From an uncultured Lachnospiraceae bacterium (GTDB lineage: Bacteria > Bacillota > Clostridia > Lachnospirales > Lachnospiraceae), in contig CALWPC010000050.1 in assembly GCA_944383325.1 (NCBI GenBank), forward strand, positions 124,235 through 161,815: a stretch of 37,581 bases of DNA, given 5' to 3'. This document shows positions 18,601-25,625 of the stretch, one piece after another. Each line of letters starts with the position of its first letter. The stretch's first letter is position 1. The position numbers were made by a program, and so were the translations under genes. Below the pieces are notes generated by a model, which was not told where the DNA came from, did no database searches, and saw nothing but the letters and a program-made list of their open reading frames with translations.

Positions 18601-19334
18601 ACGGCGTCATTATTTCTGAAAAGCTTTCTGCCATTCTTGGCGTTAAGGCCGGTGACCTGATTACACTTGTGGATAATGACAATTACCACGTCGAGGTGAA
18701 GGTGTCCGGAATTACAGAAAATTATTTCCAGCATTATGTCTATATGTCGCCGGCTTATTATGACACGATTTACGGAGGCGAACCGGACTACAATACCATT
18801 TATGTAAAAAACAGCAGTCTTGATGAGGAAGAAATGCAGGAATTTCTGACAGACTGCAACGAATATGAGGCCGTTGGATCGGTAACCGATATTCAGAATT
18901 ATATTGATTCTATTCATGATATGTTAAAGAGTATGAATATGGTTGTGGTGGTATTGATTGTTTCGGCGGGATTGTTGGCGTTTGTTGTTTTATATAATCT
19001 GAATAACATTGCCATCACTGAGCGCAGGCGCGAACTGGCAAGCCTTAAAGTGCTCGGCTTTTATGACCGGGATGTGACGGTCTATGTGCTCCGTGAGAAT
19101 TTTATGATGGTATGTATCGGCATTCTCGGAGGGATTGTCGTCGGCGTGATTTTGCATCAGTTTGTCATCCGCACAGTCGAGGTTGATATGATGATGTTCG
19201 GACGCAGTATCTACTGGCAGAGCTATCTGTTCAGTATTTTGCTGACGATTGTTTTTGCTGTTGCCGTCAATATCATTATGCATTGGAAATTGAAAAAAAT
19301 TGATATGGTTGAATCATTAAAGAGTGTGGAATAA
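15699..19334 (+). CDS. FtsX/MacB-type ABC permease with giant coiled-coil insert
   Basis: Membrane protein of 1211 residues. A first membrane helix lies at about 17-37, then an extracytoplasmic MacB-like region (about 40-250). Two long coiled coils (about 255-405 and 495-650, rich in Ala, Glu, Gln and Leu) are separated by a Pro/Thr/Ser-rich linker at about 443-494. Helices at about 680-703, 728-755 and 775-800 form the first FtsX domain. A second single helix (850-870), another outer domain, and helices at about 1081-1105, 1132-1155 and 1174-1197 follow. The architecture fits a type VII ABC system that couples cytoplasmic ATP hydrolysis to work outside the membrane, such as peptide or lipid extrusion, stress sensing or cell-wall control. 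TAAGGAG precedes the ATG. The substrate is unknown. Confidence 0.9.
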   Translation: MNSNMLVVDFFMEIRKNVTRFLSLLLIVALGVAFYSGIRAAEPDMQLSADALYDDSRFMDIRIVSTLGFTSEDVLAVQDLKGVEAAEGFYSADVLCDGEEEQFVLHLMSGSETMNQCTVSEGRLPERPSECLIDELLAERAGFKVGDKLTVSSGTGDDIMDTLNVKEYTIVGIGGHPSYISRERGTSAVGDGSVDGFVILDPMAFSLTAYTEIDVLVDRADMLTSFSSEYEDAVQVVADRIEEIQETRSTLRYDSVKETAEAELTKAETDLVAAEQELTDSRTRLEQAEAELAQAKAEIELKIQEVMSGHTTIAEQEAALAESTTKLAQAKAELDATMLDLSAKQQQLNVGKAQLDASRAELTDAYSEWTDQNNEIVSRWNMLEQAEAKLQEQRETLESKKAQLEELLGQQVSIHVEQAVYASSAEGVVSQSSTDGAAENPGNVEPTGDPGFATEIPQATPEPTEGPTSSPVESEPAPTPTEPVGTDDTQPPSQVDTAQLEQEIAQLESDIASRESELSAQRSQLEEATNALNSTKSQLDQLNAQLENEVALYNASVQELSLASAQLVLGEAEYNKQKATLDAGLQALNVAKQALENGQTTISDSQLQIAGAEQELLQGKQNYEAAVQESEQKLKDAREELNDKKREVAKMSVPKWYILDRSYTESCEGFRQDSERVGAIGTVFPLIFFIVAALVSLTTITRMVEEQRTQIGTMKALGFEKHVIAGKYICYAIAASLIGGVLGLVLGQLILPRVIINAYKILYTGIPKAITPLNFWYSISSLVVAVACTAVAAFFACYRELRAVPAELIRPVAPKNGRRVMLERVPLIWKHLNFSQKAAVRNMFRYKKRFFMTLFGIAGCMGLLLVGFGVRDSVMSVADKQFGELTDYTASLTLETTDLAPVRTLESALEQDERVENHLSVYSAALSAELENSEESVYLVVPENGEALSDYITLRNRRGGKSLKLEDDGVIISEKLSAILGVKAGDLITLVDNDNYHVEVKVSGITENYFQHYVYMSPAYYDTIYGGEPDYNTIYVKNSSLDEEEMQEFLTDCNEYEAVGSVTDIQNYIDSIHDMLKSMNMVVVVLIVSAGLLAFVVLYNLNNIAITERRRELASLKVLGFYDRDVTVYVLRENFMMVCIGILGGIVVGVILHQFVIRTVEVDMMMFGRSIYWQSYLFSILLTIVFAVAVNIIMHWKLKKIDMVESLKSVE

Positions 19335-19339
19335 AGGAT

Positions 19340-21019
19340 ATGGAGACAGAAAAAGAGTCAATATTATTTGAAAACTTAGCTATTTCAGGAAAATTAAAGC
19401 GCGCCGTCAAAGAAATGGGTTTTGTGGAGGCGACGCCGGTGCAGGCGGAGAGCATTATGCCTATTTTAGAAGGGCGGGATCTTGTGGCCCAGGCGCCGAC
19501 CGGAACGGGGAAAACATGCGCATTTGGCATTCCGCTGATTGAGGGACTGGATAACCGGCAGGAAGTCGTACTTGGGTTAGTGCTCTGCCCGACAAGGGAG
19601 CTTGTGATTCAGACGACAGAGGAGCTGATGCGGCTGACGAAATTTAAACCTTCTGTGCGGATTACACCCATTTACGGAGGACAGAATATTGAGCGGCAGA
19701 TTGTTGCTCTGAAAAAGCGCCCCCAGATTCTGGTGGCAACTCCAGGACGCCTGATGGATCATATGAGGAGAAGAACAATACGGCTTGAGCATTTACAGTT
19801 TCTTGTGCTTGACGAGGCGGATGAAATGCTCGATATGGGATTTCGGGAAGATATTGACGAAATTTTAAAATCCGTGCCTGAGAAACGTCAGACCGTTCTT
19901 TTTTCCGCGACGATGTCGCGGGAGATTTTGGAAATTACAAGAAAGTATCTGCATGATCCGGTGCGCGTGCAGATTACGAGAAAAGAAGTGACGGTATCCA
20001 CGGTAGAGCAGAAGTATCTGGAAGTATCGAAAGATCAAAAACTGGACGTCCTGGCTCGACTGATTGACGTGAATCATTTTAAATTGTCAATTGTGTTTTG
20101 CAATACCAAGCGAATGGTGGATGAGCTTACGGAGTCGCTGCAGGCGCGCGGTTACAGCGCGGAGGGACTGCACGGCGATATGCGTCAGATGCAGAGGGAT
20201 CGTGTCATGCAGCGCGTGAAACGTGGAGAGCTTGAGATTCTTGTGGCTACGGATGTGGCGGCCCGGGGGATTGATATTGAGGATATTGAGGCGGTATTTA
20301 ATTTTGATTTGCCGACGGACTGCGAATATTATGTGCACCGGATTGGAAGAACGGGGCGGGCAAACCGCACCGGTGTCTCTTATTCGTTTGTCTCCCGCAG
20401 GGAAATGTATAAGCTGAGAGAAATCATGCGTTACACCCATGCGAAAATTAAACCGACCAGGGTGCCGAATGTCTCAGAAATTGAAGAAGTTCGTACAAAT
20501 CGAGTCTTGGAGGAATTGTTGGAGCTGATTCGCGATGGACGGCAGCTGCACTGTGCGGAGCTGATTGAAAAATATCTTGAGGATGCCGAACATGAAGATG
20601 TGACCACGCTTGATTTGGCCGCCGCTTTTTTAAGCAGGGAAATCCGTTCCGAGGAACTGGAAAAACTGAAAGATTTCACCGCCGTTCGCTCTGACCGTCA
20701 GCTTGGCAGCGGAGGGCACAGACGTATTTTGCCGGCAGACCGGAATGCTACGCGGTTGTTTTTAAATATCGGAAAAATGGATCAGATCCGAAAAAAGAAT
20801 ATTGCAGATCTGTTTCGGGATCGCGGACGGATTCCGGCCCGCAAGATCCGAAAGATGGAATTGTTGGACAAGTTTTCTTTCATCGACGTTTCATCGGACT
20901 GTGCAAATAAGTGCGTAAAAAATCTGAATGGAATTCGTCTAAACGGCAGAAAATTAAAAGTGGAGATTGCAAACGGAGGGCGCCAAGACCGCGGTTGGCT
21001 TTCCAAAAAACAGGCTTGA
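19340..21019 (+). CDS. DEAD-box RNA helicase with DbpA-type RNA-binding domain
   Basis: ATP-dependent RNA helicase of 559 residues. Motifs in order: Q motif ending TPVQAESI (about 32-39), motif I APTGTGKT (52-59), Ia PTRELVIQ, Ib TPGRLMDH, II DEAD near 158, III SATM near 189, IV IVFCNT, V VATDVAARGID and VI HRIGRTGR near 333. The C-terminal 470-545 (TRLFLNIGKMDQIRKKNIADL, ending LNGRKLKVEIAN) has the DbpA RNA-recognition fold that binds 23S rRNA hairpin 92, so a role in large-subunit assembly or mRNA unwinding is likely. The ATG lies 5 bases after the permease stop, with AAAGG almost touching it, so it may rely on translational coupling. An unrelated partner for an ABC exporter. Confidence 0.93.
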   Translation: METEKESILFENLAISGKLKRAVKEMGFVEATPVQAESIMPILEGRDLVAQAPTGTGKTCAFGIPLIEGLDNRQEVVLGLVLCPTRELVIQTTEELMRLTKFKPSVRITPIYGGQNIERQIVALKKRPQILVATPGRLMDHMRRRTIRLEHLQFLVLDEADEMLDMGFREDIDEILKSVPEKRQTVLFSATMSREILEITRKYLHDPVRVQITRKEVTVSTVEQKYLEVSKDQKLDVLARLIDVNHFKLSIVFCNTKRMVDELTESLQARGYSAEGLHGDMRQMQRDRVMQRVKRGELEILVATDVAARGIDIEDIEAVFNFDLPTDCEYYVHRIGRTGRANRTGVSYSFVSRREMYKLREIMRYTHAKIKPTRVPNVSEIEEVRTNRVLEELLELIRDGRQLHCAELIEKYLEDAEHEDVTTLDLAAAFLSREIRSEELEKLKDFTAVRSDRQLGSGGHRRILPADRNATRLFLNIGKMDQIRKKNIADLFRDRGRIPARKIRKMELLDKFSFIDVSSDCANKCVKNLNGIRLNGRKLKVEIANGGRQDRGWLSKKQA

Positions 21020-21044
21020 CAGAGATTTACTGGTGTGATAGATT
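21016..21044 (+). promoter_or_regulatory. Promoter of the Rrf2-rubredoxin operon
   Basis: A perfect TTGACA (21016-21021) overlapping the helicase stop codon, a 17-base spacer, then TAGATT (21039-21044) with an extended TG. Confidence 0.65.
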
Positions 21045-21059
21045 TTTCATATAAGATTT

Positions 21060-21072
21060 ATAGGAATTCTAT
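21060..21072. promoter_or_regulatory. Candidate Rrf2 operator
   Basis: ATAG-GAATT-CTAT is an inverted repeat centred just downstream of the predicted transcription start. It is in the right place for autoregulation by the Rrf2 protein encoded next. The match to a known Rrf2 box is not verified. Confidence 0.4.
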
Positions 21073-21098
21073 CCGTGAAAAGAACAGAGGTGTTAGGA

Positions 21099-21542
21099 AT
21101 GAAGATTTCTTCACGTGGCCGCTATGCGCTGCGACTCATGCTTGATCTTGTGGAGAACGGCGGAGATTCATGGACAACGCTTCGGGATATATCGGCGCGT
21201 CAGGGACTTTCGGTAAAGTATCTGGAACAGATTGTGCCGAGCCTGAGCAAAAGCGGACTGCTCCTTAGCGTGCGCGGACCGCAGGGAGGCTATAAGCTTA
21301 GCCGAAAGCCTCAGGAGTATACGATCGGAGATATACTGCGGGCTATTGAGGGAAATCTGGCGCCGATTGCATGCCTCAGCACGGAGGTGAATGACTGCGA
21401 GCATGCGGACACATGTGCAACACTTCAATTTTGGAAAGGACTGCACAATGTAGTCAATGAATATGTGGATTCGGTCACTCTGGATGATCTGGCTCACGCT
21501 GCGACATCCGGCAATCCGATTGAATCTTCATATAAAATTTAA
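21099..21542 (+). CDS. Rrf2-family transcriptional regulator
   Basis: Winged-helix DNA-binding protein of 147 residues, the usual Rrf2 length. The N-terminus MKISSRGRYALRLMLDL is typical, the recognition helix lies at about 29-50, and the wing contains SVRGPQGGYKL. Cys92, Cys100 and Cys106 match the cluster-binding cysteines of IscR in position, though the spacing is C-x7-C-x5-C instead of C-x5-C-x5-C. It could therefore sense an iron-sulfur cluster, redox state or iron. ATG 21099 has AGAGG 8 bases upstream; the in-frame GTG at 21075 has no such site. It is co-transcribed with rubredoxin, pointing to an oxidative-stress or iron role. No cysteine desulfurase gene is adjacent. Confidence 0.92.
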   Translation: MKISSRGRYALRLMLDLVENGGDSWTTLRDISARQGLSVKYLEQIVPSLSKSGLLLSVRGPQGGYKLSRKPQEYTIGDILRAIEGNLAPIACLSTEVNDCEHADTCATLQFWKGLHNVVNEYVDSVTLDDLAHAATSGNPIESSYKI

Positions 21543-21560
21543 AAAGAAAGGATGATAGAG

Positions 21561-21725
21561 ATGGGACAGGTTTATGTATGTACACCGTGCGGATATGAAT
21601 ATGATCCCGCAGTGGGCGACCCGGATAATGGCATTGAGCCGGGAACATTATTTGAGGATCTTCCCGACGACTGGGTTTGTCCGGTCTGCGGCGTAGGTAA
21701 GGATGAATTTGAGCCGGCACAGTAA
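21561..21725 (+). CDS. Rubredoxin
   Basis: Small electron carrier of 54 residues with one iron held by four cysteines: Cys7 and Cys10 in CTPCG, and Cys40 and Cys43 in CPVCG. The core segments [18 protein letters not shown] and [11 protein letters not shown] are canonical. ATG 21561 follows GAAAGGA and lies 18 bases after the Rrf2 gene. In anaerobes rubredoxin passes electrons to oxygen- or peroxide-reducing enzymes such as rubrerythrin; none is encoded in this window. A long terminator follows. Confidence 0.97.
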   Translation: MGQVYVCTPCGYEYDPAVGDPDNGIEPGTLFEDLPDDWVCPVCGVGKDEFEPAQ

Positions 21726-21762
21726 CCAGTAACCGGCGATATGGATAAACAGGATTGATCAG

Positions 21763-21835
21763 CGGCATCCGGTGGCTGTATCGGGCGAAAGTATTCGTAT
21801 TTTCACCTGATACAGTTATCGGATGCCGTTTTTTT
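21763..21835 (+). terminator. Long intrinsic terminator of the Rrf2-rubredoxin operon
   Basis: CGGCATCCG (21763-21771) pairs perfectly with CGGATGCCG (21820-21828). CTGTATC and GATACAG, then further bases, extend the stem inward. Seven Ts follow at 21829-21835. Confidence 0.9.
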
Positions 21836-21896
21836 GTTGTTAATGAGCTGCATGTCAACATGTTTGCACCGATGATAGGATTCAAACATAGACTGT

Positions 21897-21910
21897 TATT
21901 GTAAACAATA
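21897..21910. promoter_or_regulatory. Inverted repeat before cotJA
   Basis: TATTGT-AA-ACAATA is a perfect 6+2+6 palindrome 25 bases before the cotJA start. It sits where a sporulation promoter would be expected. A convincing sigma-E -10 (CATACAxT-like) was not found; CATAGACT just upstream (21886-21893) is only a partial match. Confidence 0.4.
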
Positions 21911-21934
21911 GTATATTCAGGAAGGAATTCTATT

Positions 21935-22456
21935 ATGTCAGATTGTAATCAAATGAACAATACTTCCTGCGGATGCGGCTCAAACGGAAATGGAATGCGC
22001 GGCGTAAACGCCGGACGTATGACAAACAATATGGGCTGCGGGTGCGGCATGGATGACAACCGCAGAGCGGGGGTTATGCATCACCATACAGACTGTGACT
22101 GTAATGCGGCCATGCCATGCGGCGCGCACAATTCGTTTGGAAGAACTGCCGGAAGAACAGACCGCGGAAATATGGCTTCCAACCAGAACCGTGAGGCAGC
22201 GCCCTTTGCGAGAAACCGGGAGCAAAGGACGTTTTCGGCACCGTGCCGGGAGCATGCTCACACTCACAGGCATTGCTGTCATCTCGCATGTCCGAATACG
22301 GATGATCAGGCGTCGTTTTCCTGTTATTCGGTTGCGATGGGATATGTACCGTGGCAGATGTTTCGGAATGTGTTTGAGCCGGAAAAGGGCTTTTCCCGCG
22401 GGACGATATTTCAAGATTTAGATTTACCATTTTTGGGGAATCGAGGTTGTATATGA
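21935..22456 (+). CDS. cotJA: Spore coat-associated protein CotJA, long Cys/His-rich form
   Basis: The C-terminal 40-45 residues (MGYVPWQMFRNVFEP, GTIFQDLDLPF) are the CotJA core, a protein of the spore coat made in the mother cell. CotJA is normally around 80 residues; this one has 173. The added N-terminal portion of about 120 residues is low-complexity and rich in Cys, His, Gly, Asn and Arg, with CGCG pairs, HHHTDCDC and HAHTHRHCC clusters, suggestive of metal binding or disulfide cross-linking in the coat. AGGAAGG precedes the ATG. It overlaps cotJB by 4 bases (ATGA). Sigma-E control is established for cotJ in Bacillus and is inferred here. Confidence 0.88.
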   Translation: MSDCNQMNNTSCGCGSNGNGMRGVNAGRMTNNMGCGCGMDDNRRAGVMHHHTDCDCNAAMPCGAHNSFGRTAGRTDRGNMASNQNREAAPFARNREQRTFSAPCREHAHTHRHCCHLACPNTDDQASFSCYSVAMGYVPWQMFRNVFEPEKGFSRGTIFQDLDLPFLGNRGCI

Positions 22457-22728
22457 TGACAAATCAAAATGCTGAGAGGTGTAAAGCATGCCGAAATATT
22501 CAGACGCTTGGCTTTACACTGTATGATTTATTACTGTTTTTAGATACCCATCCGTGCGATCAGGATGCGCAGAAAAGGTATTTTTCATGTTTAGAGCAAT
22601 ATAATAAGGCGTTGGCTGAGTATGCGGAACATTTTGGACCGATGAATGCCTCGACAGTGGTGCCGGGATGCGAACAGTGGGAATGGGTATGTACGCCGTT
22701 TCCTTGGGAATTGGGAGGTGGATGTTAA
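22453..22728 (+). CDS. cotJB: Spore coat protein CotJB
   Basis: Small coat-assembly protein of about 91 residues. The LDTHPCDQDAQKRYF segment and the C-terminal WEWVCTPFPWELGGGC are characteristic of CotJB. The start is ATG 22453, overlapping the cotJA stop by 4 bases, or the adjacent ATG at 22456; both are served by GAGG at 22443-22446. It is the middle gene of the three-gene cotJ operon, whose products are needed together for coat incorporation. Confidence 0.92.
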   Translation: MMTNQNAERCKACRNIQTLGFTLYDLLLFLDTHPCDQDAQKRYFSCLEQYNKALAEYAEHFGPMNASTVVPGCEQWEWVCTPFPWELGGGC

Positions 22729-22731
22729 ACT

Positions 22732-23361
22732 ATGTGGTCATATGAAAAGAGATTACAGTACCCTGTCAAGATAACACAGCCCAATCCGAAGATTGCTCAG
22801 GTGATCATAAGTCAGTACGGCGGTCCGGACGGAGAAATGGGCGCGTCGATGCGTTATCTTTCGCAGCGTTTTTCCATGCCGAACCGTATCTGCATGGGCA
22901 CATTGACTGATATTGGTACAGAAGAATTGGCGCACCTTGAAATTGTGGGAACGATTGTGCACCAACTGACGAGAAATCTGACGCCGGAAGAAATTCTGCA
23001 GCAGGGATTTCAAAATTATTATGTGGATCACACGACCGGAATTTGGCCGCAATCGGCAGGCGGGGTTCCGTTTAATGCTTGTGAATTTCAGTCTAAGGGA
23101 GATCCGATCACAGATTTATTTGAGGATATGGCGGCAGAGCAGAAGGCTCGCACGACGTATGACAACATTTTGCGGTTAGTCAAAGATCCGGAAGTCGCTG
23201 ATCCGATCCGCTTTTTACGGGCAAGAGAAATTGTGCATTTCCAGAGATTCGGTGAAGCGCTCAGAGCTCTTCAGGAGGACTTGAATTCGAAAAACTTCTA
23301 TGCATTTAACCCCAGTTTTGATTGTCAGGGGAATCAGGCAAATCATCGCTGTAACGCTTAG
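22732..23361 (+). CDS. cotJC: CotJC, manganese catalase-like spore coat protein
   Basis: Protein of 209 residues in the Mn-catalase family, a ferritin-like four-helix bundle. Metal-ligand motifs are EMGASMRY, EELAHLE with the ExxH pair near residue 65, and the later REIVHFQRFGEAL (ExxH). This fits a dimanganese catalase embedded in the spore coat that removes hydrogen peroxide. GGAGGTGG lies ahead of the ATG, 3 bases after the cotJB stop. It is the last gene of the operon, followed by a strong terminator. Confidence 0.95.
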   Translation: MWSYEKRLQYPVKITQPNPKIAQVIISQYGGPDGEMGASMRYLSQRFSMPNRICMGTLTDIGTEELAHLEIVGTIVHQLTRNLTPEEILQQGFQNYYVDHTTGIWPQSAGGVPFNACEFQSKGDPITDLFEDMAAEQKARTTYDNILRLVKDPEVADPIRFLRAREIVHFQRFGEALRALQEDLNSKNFYAFNPSFDCQGNQANHRCNA

Positions 23362-23400
23362 TTGTCAGTGTTTTGGTTACTGCGAATGACAGATGTGCAG

Positions 23401-23452
23401 CGGACTGTCACCGTGCGGATGAAAATCGCACGTGACAGTCCGGTTGTTTTTT
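23401..23452 (+). terminator. Intrinsic terminator of cotJABC
   Basis: CGGACTGTCA pairs with TGACAGTCCG, then CGTGCG with CGCACG after a one-base bulge, giving 16 pairs around a 9-base loop. T-rich sequence (GTTGTTTTTT) follows. Confidence 0.92.
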
Positions 23453-23457
23453 GACAG

Positions 23458-23486
23458 TTGCCGTTGCATTGATTTTGTAGTAAAAT
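23458..23486 (+). promoter_or_regulatory. Candidate promoter of the restriction-modification operon
   Basis: TTGCCG (23458-23463), a 17-base spacer and TAAAAT (23481-23486). It begins just after the cotJ terminator, about 50 bases before the nuclease gene. Confidence 0.45.
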
Positions 23487-23534
23487 AACGAATATGTATT
23501 GGCGTCATGTTTATACAATGAGAGAAGGTGAAGA

Positions 23535-24512
23535 ATGTACTACTATTTAAAAAGATGTGGTTTTCAGGAATTGGGAAGTGTCGGGGAAGACGGGGTCGTG
23601 CATCGGGGACGGTATTTGCTGACAACGATGGACGATCGCGTACTGCGTATCTTCCCTGCGCTTTCGACTACGCAGAAAAATGACGCCGCACTATTGGCGG
23701 TTTTGCCTTTGTATTCAGGGAAAAAGGTATATTGCAATTTTGTTTATCACAATGATAAGTTTCATCATTCTACAGCGAGGCATCCAAGAAACGAATACAG
23801 GCTGTATTTAAATCAGGAACTGGAAGAAGGCAGGCTGCTGTTTGAACAGGGCGATATTATGATTATGCGTCAGGCGCAGATCGAAGAAGAGGACGGTCCT
23901 CAGATTGTCTATGTGATGGATTTGGTCAAGCCGTCAGCCGGCGCGTTTTATGCCGAGTGCAGCCAGATTATAGAGGACTCTCCGCTTCCGAAAAATTATG
24001 GGATTTATGAGGGCGACCTTGCTGCGTTTGAGGAACAGGTGCGGTCGCTGCCCAATGCCGGGGAGACTGAGGTGGCTATCGACCGAACCGTGATGAGACA
24101 AATTTCGGCGATCGATCCGTCCGCAGTTGCCAGACTGTTTAGCGCCTCATCGTTTCGGGATTTTGTGCTCGTGGGGTATAATTACCGGTGCGGCATTACC
24201 GGTATGGTGATACGCAGCGGGGCATACAATAATCTGGAGGCTGCGCATATCCGTCCAAAGAGCCACGGTGGTTCGTTTTTGCCGAGCAATGGAATTGCGA
24301 TGTGCAGAGATTTGCACTGGGCGTTTGACAAGGGGTTTTTTACGTTCAGCGATGATCTGAAGGTGATCGTGCATCCGCAAGCGGACAGCGATTATCTGCG
24401 CCAGTTTGACGGCCAGTCGCTGCGGGTTCCGGACAATGTGTTTTTCGCGCCGGATCCGGAGCAGATTCAGTATCACAGAGAACATATTTACGGAATATTT
24501 ACAAGGAATTAA
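23535..24512 (+). CDS. HNH restriction endonuclease
   Basis: Protein of 325 residues. The C-terminal half holds an HNH nuclease domain (about 213-275): a YRCGITG start, LEAAHIRPKSHGG with the first catalytic histidine near 237, an Asn near 252 in NGIAMC, and a histidine near 261 in LHWAFDKG. The N-terminal half has segments such as RNEYRLYLNQELEEGRLLFEQ that could be a B3-like sequence-specific DNA-binding domain, as in EcoRII-type enzymes; that part is inference. Followed 30 bases later by two cytosine-C5 methyltransferases, so it is the cleaving component of a type II restriction-modification system. AGAAGGTG precedes ATG 23535. The target sequence cannot be told from the sequence. Confidence 0.88.
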   Translation: MYYYLKRCGFQELGSVGEDGVVHRGRYLLTTMDDRVLRIFPALSTTQKNDAALLAVLPLYSGKKVYCNFVYHNDKFHHSTARHPRNEYRLYLNQELEEGRLLFEQGDIMIMRQAQIEEEDGPQIVYVMDLVKPSAGAFYAECSQIIEDSPLPKNYGIYEGDLAAFEEQVRSLPNAGETEVAIDRTVMRQISAIDPSAVARLFSASSFRDFVLVGYNYRCGITGMVIRSGAYNNLEAAHIRPKSHGGSFLPSNGIAMCRDLHWAFDKGFFTFSDDLKVIVHPQADSDYLRQFDGQSLRVPDNVFFAPDPEQIQYHREHIYGIFTRN

Positions 24513-24542
24513 ACAACAGGTTGTACAGGGAGACGATATGTT

Positions 24543-25625
24543 ATGAATGCGGTTGATCTGTTCGCCGGCTGCGGCGGGTTATCAAAAGGTTTTATAGATG
24601 CGGGCTATCAGGTGTTGCTTGGCGTTGACAATGACGAGGCGGCGCTGAAAACATTTGCATTGAATCATCCCGGAGCGACGCCGGTGAATGCTGATTTGTC
24701 TGATGAGGACGAGCTTGAGCGCCTGATCGGCCTTGCGTCTGAACAGTCTGTTGATGTCGTGATTGCGGGGCCGCCGTGTCAGGGGTTTTCGCTCACCGGT
24801 CCAAGACATTTTGATGACGACCGTAACCGGCTGTACCTGGCTGTGTTTCGGATGGTCAAAGCGCTGCGGCCAAAGGCTTTGGTAATTGAGAATGTACCGG
24901 GAATGTCGACATTGTATAATGGACAGATTCAGGCGGAAATTTTGCGAAGATTTCGAAAACTTGGGTATCATATAGACAGCAAAATATTATGTGCTGCCGA
25001 TTTCGGAGTCCCGCAGATGAGAAAAAGACTCATTTTCATCGGAATCCGGGAGGACATTGGACCGGTGTCATTTCCGGCCGAGCTCGTCACACCGGAGCAC
25101 TATGTTACGTGCAGAGAGGCCATTTCAGATTTGCCGTCCAGAGCAGAAGAGATTGGTGAGGAAGTAGACGTGTACACGCATGATCCGATTACGGATTATC
25201 AGAAAAAAATGCGCGCAAATAATACGGTATTATATAATCACGTGGCAACCAGACATACAAAAATGGTTCAGGATACGATTGCGCTCGTGCCGGAGGGCGG
25301 AAATTATAAAGATTTGCCGCGCGGGGTTGGAGAGAGCAGAAAATTTCATGAGGCGTGGACGAGGTACGACGGCAATAAACCGTCAAGGACGATTGACACC
25401 GGCCATCGCAATCATTTTCATTATGAGTATAATCGCGTGCCTACTGTTCGCGAAAATGCGCGTTTGCAGTCGTTTCCCGACTCGTTTGTTTTCTGCGGGA
25501 CAAGAACCCAGCAAAACCGGCAGGTGGGCAATGCAGTTCCGCCGTTACTCGGCTATGCGATTGCCAGACATTTGCGTACACTGATTGGAGAAAAGGATCA
25601 TGAGCAAAAAAATCCAGATGATTGA
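24543..25625 (+). CDS. DNA cytosine-C5 methyltransferase 1
   Basis: Modification enzyme of 360 residues with all main C5-methyltransferase motifs: I DLFAGCGG (5-12), IV GPPCQGFS with the catalytic Cys79, VI ENVPG (116-120), VIII QMRKR (158-162), IX RENARLQSFPD and X QVGNAVPP. The target-recognition region lies between VIII and IX, about 175-305. AGGGAGA precedes ATG 24543. Placed between the HNH nuclease and a second C5 enzyme that it overlaps by 26 bases, so all three are one operon. Self-protection of the host DNA is the likely role. Confidence 0.95.
   Translation: MNAVDLFAGCGGLSKGFIDAGYQVLLGVDNDEAALKTFALNHPGATPVNADLSDEDELERLIGLASEQSVDVVIAGPPCQGFSLTGPRHFDDDRNRLYLAVFRMVKALRPKALVIENVPGMSTLYNGQIQAEILRRFRKLGYHIDSKILCAADFGVPQMRKRLIFIGIREDIGPVSFPAELVTPEHYVTCREAISDLPSRAEEIGEEVDVYTHDPITDYQKKMRANNTVLYNHVATRHTKMVQDTIALVPEGGNYKDLPRGVGESRKFHEAWTRYDGNKPSRTIDTGHRNHFHYEYNRVPTVRENARLQSFPDSFVFCGTRTQQNRQVGNAVPPLLGYAIARHLRTLIGEKDHEQKNPDD

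Noticed and set aside
21722-21730. Second copy of GTAACCAGT, also part of the DUF305 inverted repeat
   Set aside because: It overlaps the rubredoxin stop codon, has no inverted partner nearby, and a 9-mer recurrence is expected by chance in this length.
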